This document shows, one piece after another, positions 22,372 through 24,173 of a stretch of DNA of 24,173 bases. The translations under genes were made by a program, and so were the position numbers. Under the pieces are notes generated by a model. That model searched no databases. It worked only from the letters and a program-made list of their open reading frames with translations, and was not told the origin of the DNA. The DNA comes from an uncultured bacterium (GTDB lineage: Bacteria > Vulcanimicrobiota > Xenobia > Xenobiales > Xenobiaceae), in assembly GCA_934636825.1 (NCBI GenBank), contig CAKUBG010000035.1, forward strand, positions 1 to 24,173, in the 5' to 3' direction. The first letter of the stretch is position 1. Each line of letters opens with the position of its first letter.

Positions 22372-22959
22372 TTATAGGCTCACTGCTTTAGTTATTTTTT
22401 TCAGTTTCAAACCATCGCGGAAAGCCTCACCTACGCGCTCGGTAACTTTGTAATAACCGTGGGTATAAGGATCGAAGGCGATAGCACCGACTTTGGACAT
22501 ATCAATTTTGCCATCTACCATAACGCTTTGGTCGGCAGTAACGTTGACAACTTTGCCAATAACACCAAGACCATATTCGCCACCTTGATATTCAATGAAC
22601 TTGCACTCCAAACAGATAGGAAATTCGTTAATAACTGGTGCGTCAACATTTTCGGCTTTGCTGGCTGTTAAACCACTGCGAGCAAACTTGTCTGCCACGC
22701 GATTGCCAGATTCAACGCCAAAATAGTCAGCTTCTACCATATGGGCAGCGTCGGCAATACTGACAGTGAAGGCACCGCGAGCTTTTATATTTTGCACAGT
22801 TTTGTGAGTTTCGGTCAGATTAAGCGCAACTCTATCACGCTCTTGCATAGTTCCCCAAGCAGCGTTCATAACATTTACGCTGCCGTCTTCATTGTAAGTT
22901 GCCACCATCAAAACTGGCATAGGAAAAATACCTTCGGTTATTTTCAGCTTTGTTCTCAT
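22372..22959 (-). CDS. Flavin reductase-like (FMN-binding split barrel) protein
   Basis: A 195-residue protein of the flavin reductase-like family. PMPVLMVATYNEDGSVNVMNAAWGT (13-37) and the following ALNLTETHKTVQNIKARGAFTVSIA line match the FMN-binding strands of the family. DYFGVESGNRVADKFARSGL and ECKFIEYQGGEYGLGVIGKVVNV complete the barrel. Such proteins supply reduced FMN or reduce small electrophiles. The start ATG 22959 has a purine-rich AAAGAGAT upstream. The gene is divergent from an HxlR regulator, a pairing common for redox- or electrophile-responsive control. Its natural substrate is unknown. Confidence 0.9.
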   Translation of the reverse strand: MRTKLKITEGIFPMPVLMVATYNEDGSVNVMNAAWGTMQERDRVALNLTETHKTVQNIKARGAFTVSIADAAHMVEADYFGVESGNRVADKFARSGLTASKAENVDAPVINEFPICLECKFIEYQGGEYGLGVIGKVVNVTADQSVMVDGKIDMSKVGAIAFDPYTHGYYKVTERVGEAFRDGLKLKKITKAVSL

Positions 22960-23005
22960 TGTAATATCTCTTTATAAATATAGGCGAAAAAAACTATAAA
23001 TTCAA

Positions 23006-23039
23006 GTACTATCCATAAAGATATGTACTATCTTAAAAG
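23006..23039. promoter_or_regulatory. Direct repeat GTACTATC, probable HxlR operator
   Basis: GTACTATCCATAAAG (23006-23020) and GTACTATCTTAAAAG (23025-23039) agree at 12 of 15 positions and start 19 bp apart. They lie between the flavin reductase-like gene and the HxlR-type regulator start at 23050, where this regulator family usually binds. Confidence 0.55.
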
Positions 23040-23049
23040 AAAGTGCTAT

Positions 23050-23388
23050 ATGATACAAAACTACATCGAAAATGCCAATTTTGAAGACACCGGTTTTGCC
23101 TATACTTTATCGTTAATTTCCGGCAAGCATAAAATGGTAATCCTCTACTGCCTTATGGAATTTCAGCCTGTACGATTTAATGAACTTAAACGGTACTTGA
23201 AGACTATTTCCGACAAAACTCTCAGCACCAATTTAAAGGAATTAGAAGCGGACAAATTGATTATCCGTACCGAATATCCGCAGATTCCACCCAAAGTAGA
23301 ATATTCTCTTTCAGAACGCGGAAAGTCGCTAATGACAGTATTATATCAGCTTTGCATTTGGGGAGAAAAGAACAGACTACCAGACTAA
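23050..23388 (+). CDS. HxlR-family transcriptional regulator
   Basis: A 112-residue winged-helix regulator. GFAYTLSLISGKHKMVILYCLMEFQPVRFNELKRYL and TISDKTLSTNLKELEADKLIIRTEYPQIPPKVEYSLSERGKSL follow the HxlR pattern closely, with the recognition helix in KTLSTNLKELE and the wing ending in the P-x-V-E-Y-x-L-(T/S)-x-x-G line. The start is taken as ATG 23050; an ATG at 23023 would put nine extra residues across the operator-like repeats. Only a weak AAGAAAG precedes it. HxlR proteins sense aldehydes, quinones or oxidants, often by a Cys near the N-terminus; the N-terminal part here (MIQNYIENANFED) lacks one, so a different sensing route is possible. Likely target: the divergent flavin reductase-like gene. 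Confidence 0.88.
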   Translation: MIQNYIENANFEDTGFAYTLSLISGKHKMVILYCLMEFQPVRFNELKRYLKTISDKTLSTNLKELEADKLIIRTEYPQIPPKVEYSLSERGKSLMTVLYQLCIWGEKNRLPD

Positions 23389-23408
23389 AGGGTACTGCAT
23401 AAGAAAAA

Positions 23409-23951
23409 TTATGACTTAGAACGAAGATTATTAAATACCTCAAATACCCGCTCAGCAAGACTGTTGCCTTGTTCAATGGCTTTAAGATACCATTTTTCCG
23501 CTTCAGCATCATCTTTGTCCACACCACGACCAAAGTGATAGCAATTGCCAAGGCTGAGCTGAGCATCAGCATGACCTTGCTCGGCAGCTTTGCGATACCA
23601 TTTTACTGCTTCCACTTCATCTTTATTTGCGCCCCAAATTTCATATAAAAGGCCAAGCGCACACTGAGCATAAACATGACCTTGCTCAGCCGCTTTACGA
23701 TACCACTTTACCGCTTCCGTAAGATCATAATCATATTGGCAATATTCACCGACCTGAAATTGAGCATTGGCATCACCTTGTTCGGCTTGTTCGCGTAAGG
23801 CGTAAAACTTTTCTGTGCAACAAAACTTTGTATCTTCACCATCAAAAATATCATCGTCATATAGAGTATAACCGCCACACAGAGTATAACCGTCACACAT
23901 ATCAGAATCATCGATATCCCAATCTACATAATCATGCTCGTTATTATCCAC
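23409..23951 (-). CDS. Sel1-repeat (TPR-like) protein
   Basis: A 180-residue protein with a 45-residue acidic, Tyr/Asp-rich start (YTLCGGYTLYDDDIFDGED) and at least three Sel1 repeats: EQGDANAQFQVGEYC (about 58-72), AAEQGHVYAQCALGLLYE and AAEQGHADAQLSLGNCYHFGRGV, joined by AVKWYRKAAEQGH. Sel1 repeats form alpha-alpha superhelices that mediate protein-protein contact. There is no signal peptide, so it is probably cytoplasmic. The start is GTG 23951 with AGGAGG 7 nt upstream. Its ending at 23409 lies 20 bp from the HxlR stop, convergent, and no clear terminator is seen there. The partner is unknown. Repeat count is modest, and such genes often vary by duplication. Confidence 0.85.
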   Translation of the reverse strand: MDNNEHDYVDWDIDDSDMCDGYTLCGGYTLYDDDIFDGEDTKFCCTEKFYALREQAEQGDANAQFQVGEYCQYDYDLTEAVKWYRKAAEQGHVYAQCALGLLYEIWGANKDEVEAVKWYRKAAEQGHADAQLSLGNCYHFGRGVDKDDAEAEKWYLKAIEQGNSLAERVFEVFNNLRSKS

Positions 23952-24078
23952 TATTATCCTCCTATTGATACCATTTTATATCCGAACTTATTTTATCACA
24001 GAAAACATAATAATTTTATATTTTAGCTACTACTCGTCAGCTTATCTGCTTCCCGCTAGAAGTTACCCCCAAAAAGGC

Positions 24079-24102
24079 GACGGCAAGCGAAGCGATGCCG
24101 TC
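24079..24102 (-). terminator. Terminator at right edge
   Basis: GACGGCA (24079-24085) and TGCCGTC (24096-24102) form a 7-bp stem with a 10-nt loop. On the minus strand the stem is followed by GCC and five T. It should end a minus gene entering from the right. The stretch 23952-24132 holds no gene that I can see. Confidence 0.6.
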
Positions 24103-24132
24103 AAACCTATGTACGCTTACTATTTACTTCCG

Positions 24133-24173
24133 CTATTTAGCTGCAAAATGACCGCCAGCAATATCCATCCCTT
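24133..24173 (-). CDS. Partial: C-terminal end of an unidentified protein
   Basis: On the minus strand the frame entering from the window edge reads GMDIAGGHFAAK and ends in TAG at 24133-24135, 31 nt before a terminator. Only 12 residues are visible, so the product cannot be named. The terminator behind it supports a real gene end. Confidence 0.35.
   Translation of the reverse strand, partial: GMDIAGGHFAAK

Noticed and set aside
24079..24102. A REP-type repeat
   Set aside because: Only one copy is seen and the T tail on one strand fits a terminator better.

Overview
The window looks like a chromosomal segment of a gut or rumen-type anaerobic Gammaproteobacterium, possibly of the Succinivibrionaceae. 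Three things point there: a long two-domain cytidine deaminase of the E. coli type, a tRNA-Trp very close to the E. coli one with CCA encoded, and lipoprotein and Sec signal peptides of diderm style. Many radical-SAM, flavodoxin/ferredoxin and 4Fe-4S proteins indicate anaerobic life. The family assignment is inference from remembered sequences, not from a search.

Layout. Positions 1-400 hold a decayed gene ending in a hairpin that resembles an IS200/IS605 end. 646-3123 (+) is a UvrA-like tandem ABC ATPase that lacks the UvrB-binding insert (UvrA2/DrrC type). Facing it, 3217-5211 (-) is a compact, overlapping five-gene RiPP-like cassette: a CxxCxxCC (YkgJ-type) protein, a radical SAM/SPASM enzyme, precursor peptide A (62 aa), a PqqD-like recognition protein, and a second precursor, peptide B (53 aa), which partly overlaps the PqqD-like gene and is short enough to be missed by gene callers. 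Both peptides carry an N-terminal YxxP motif, an Asn-Gly, an Ala/Gly-rich hydrophobic core and a basic C-terminus ending KVxA. This is the most interesting system in the window.

5510-10010 (-) is a run of accessory metabolism: an ABC importer ATPase and its lipoprotein binding protein (no permease seen), an FMN-binding flavodoxin-fold protein, a GNAT acetyltransferase and an MBL-fold hydrolase. 10274-11059 (+) is an EFR1-type flavodoxin-ferredoxin. 11109-11184 (-) is tRNA-Trp with a stringent-looking promoter. 11408-15976 (-) holds a secreted lytic transglycosylase, cytidine deaminase, an unusual RsmI-like methyltransferase and a GT4 glycosyltransferase. 16295-20006 contains an acidic Cys/His-rich protein with a duplicated tail, a secreted protein, a GT87-type membrane glycosyltransferase and a lipoprotein.

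20148-22148 is a stress-type module: a cupin and a 4Fe-4S protein transcribed divergently from a Crp/Fnr-family regulator, with two dyad elements between them. 22372-23388 is a second divergent pair, a flavin reductase-like protein and an HxlR regulator, with direct repeats in the gap. The right end has a Sel1-repeat protein and a terminator that probably belongs to a gene running off the edge.

Most gene ends carry clear hairpin terminators, which help define transcription units.
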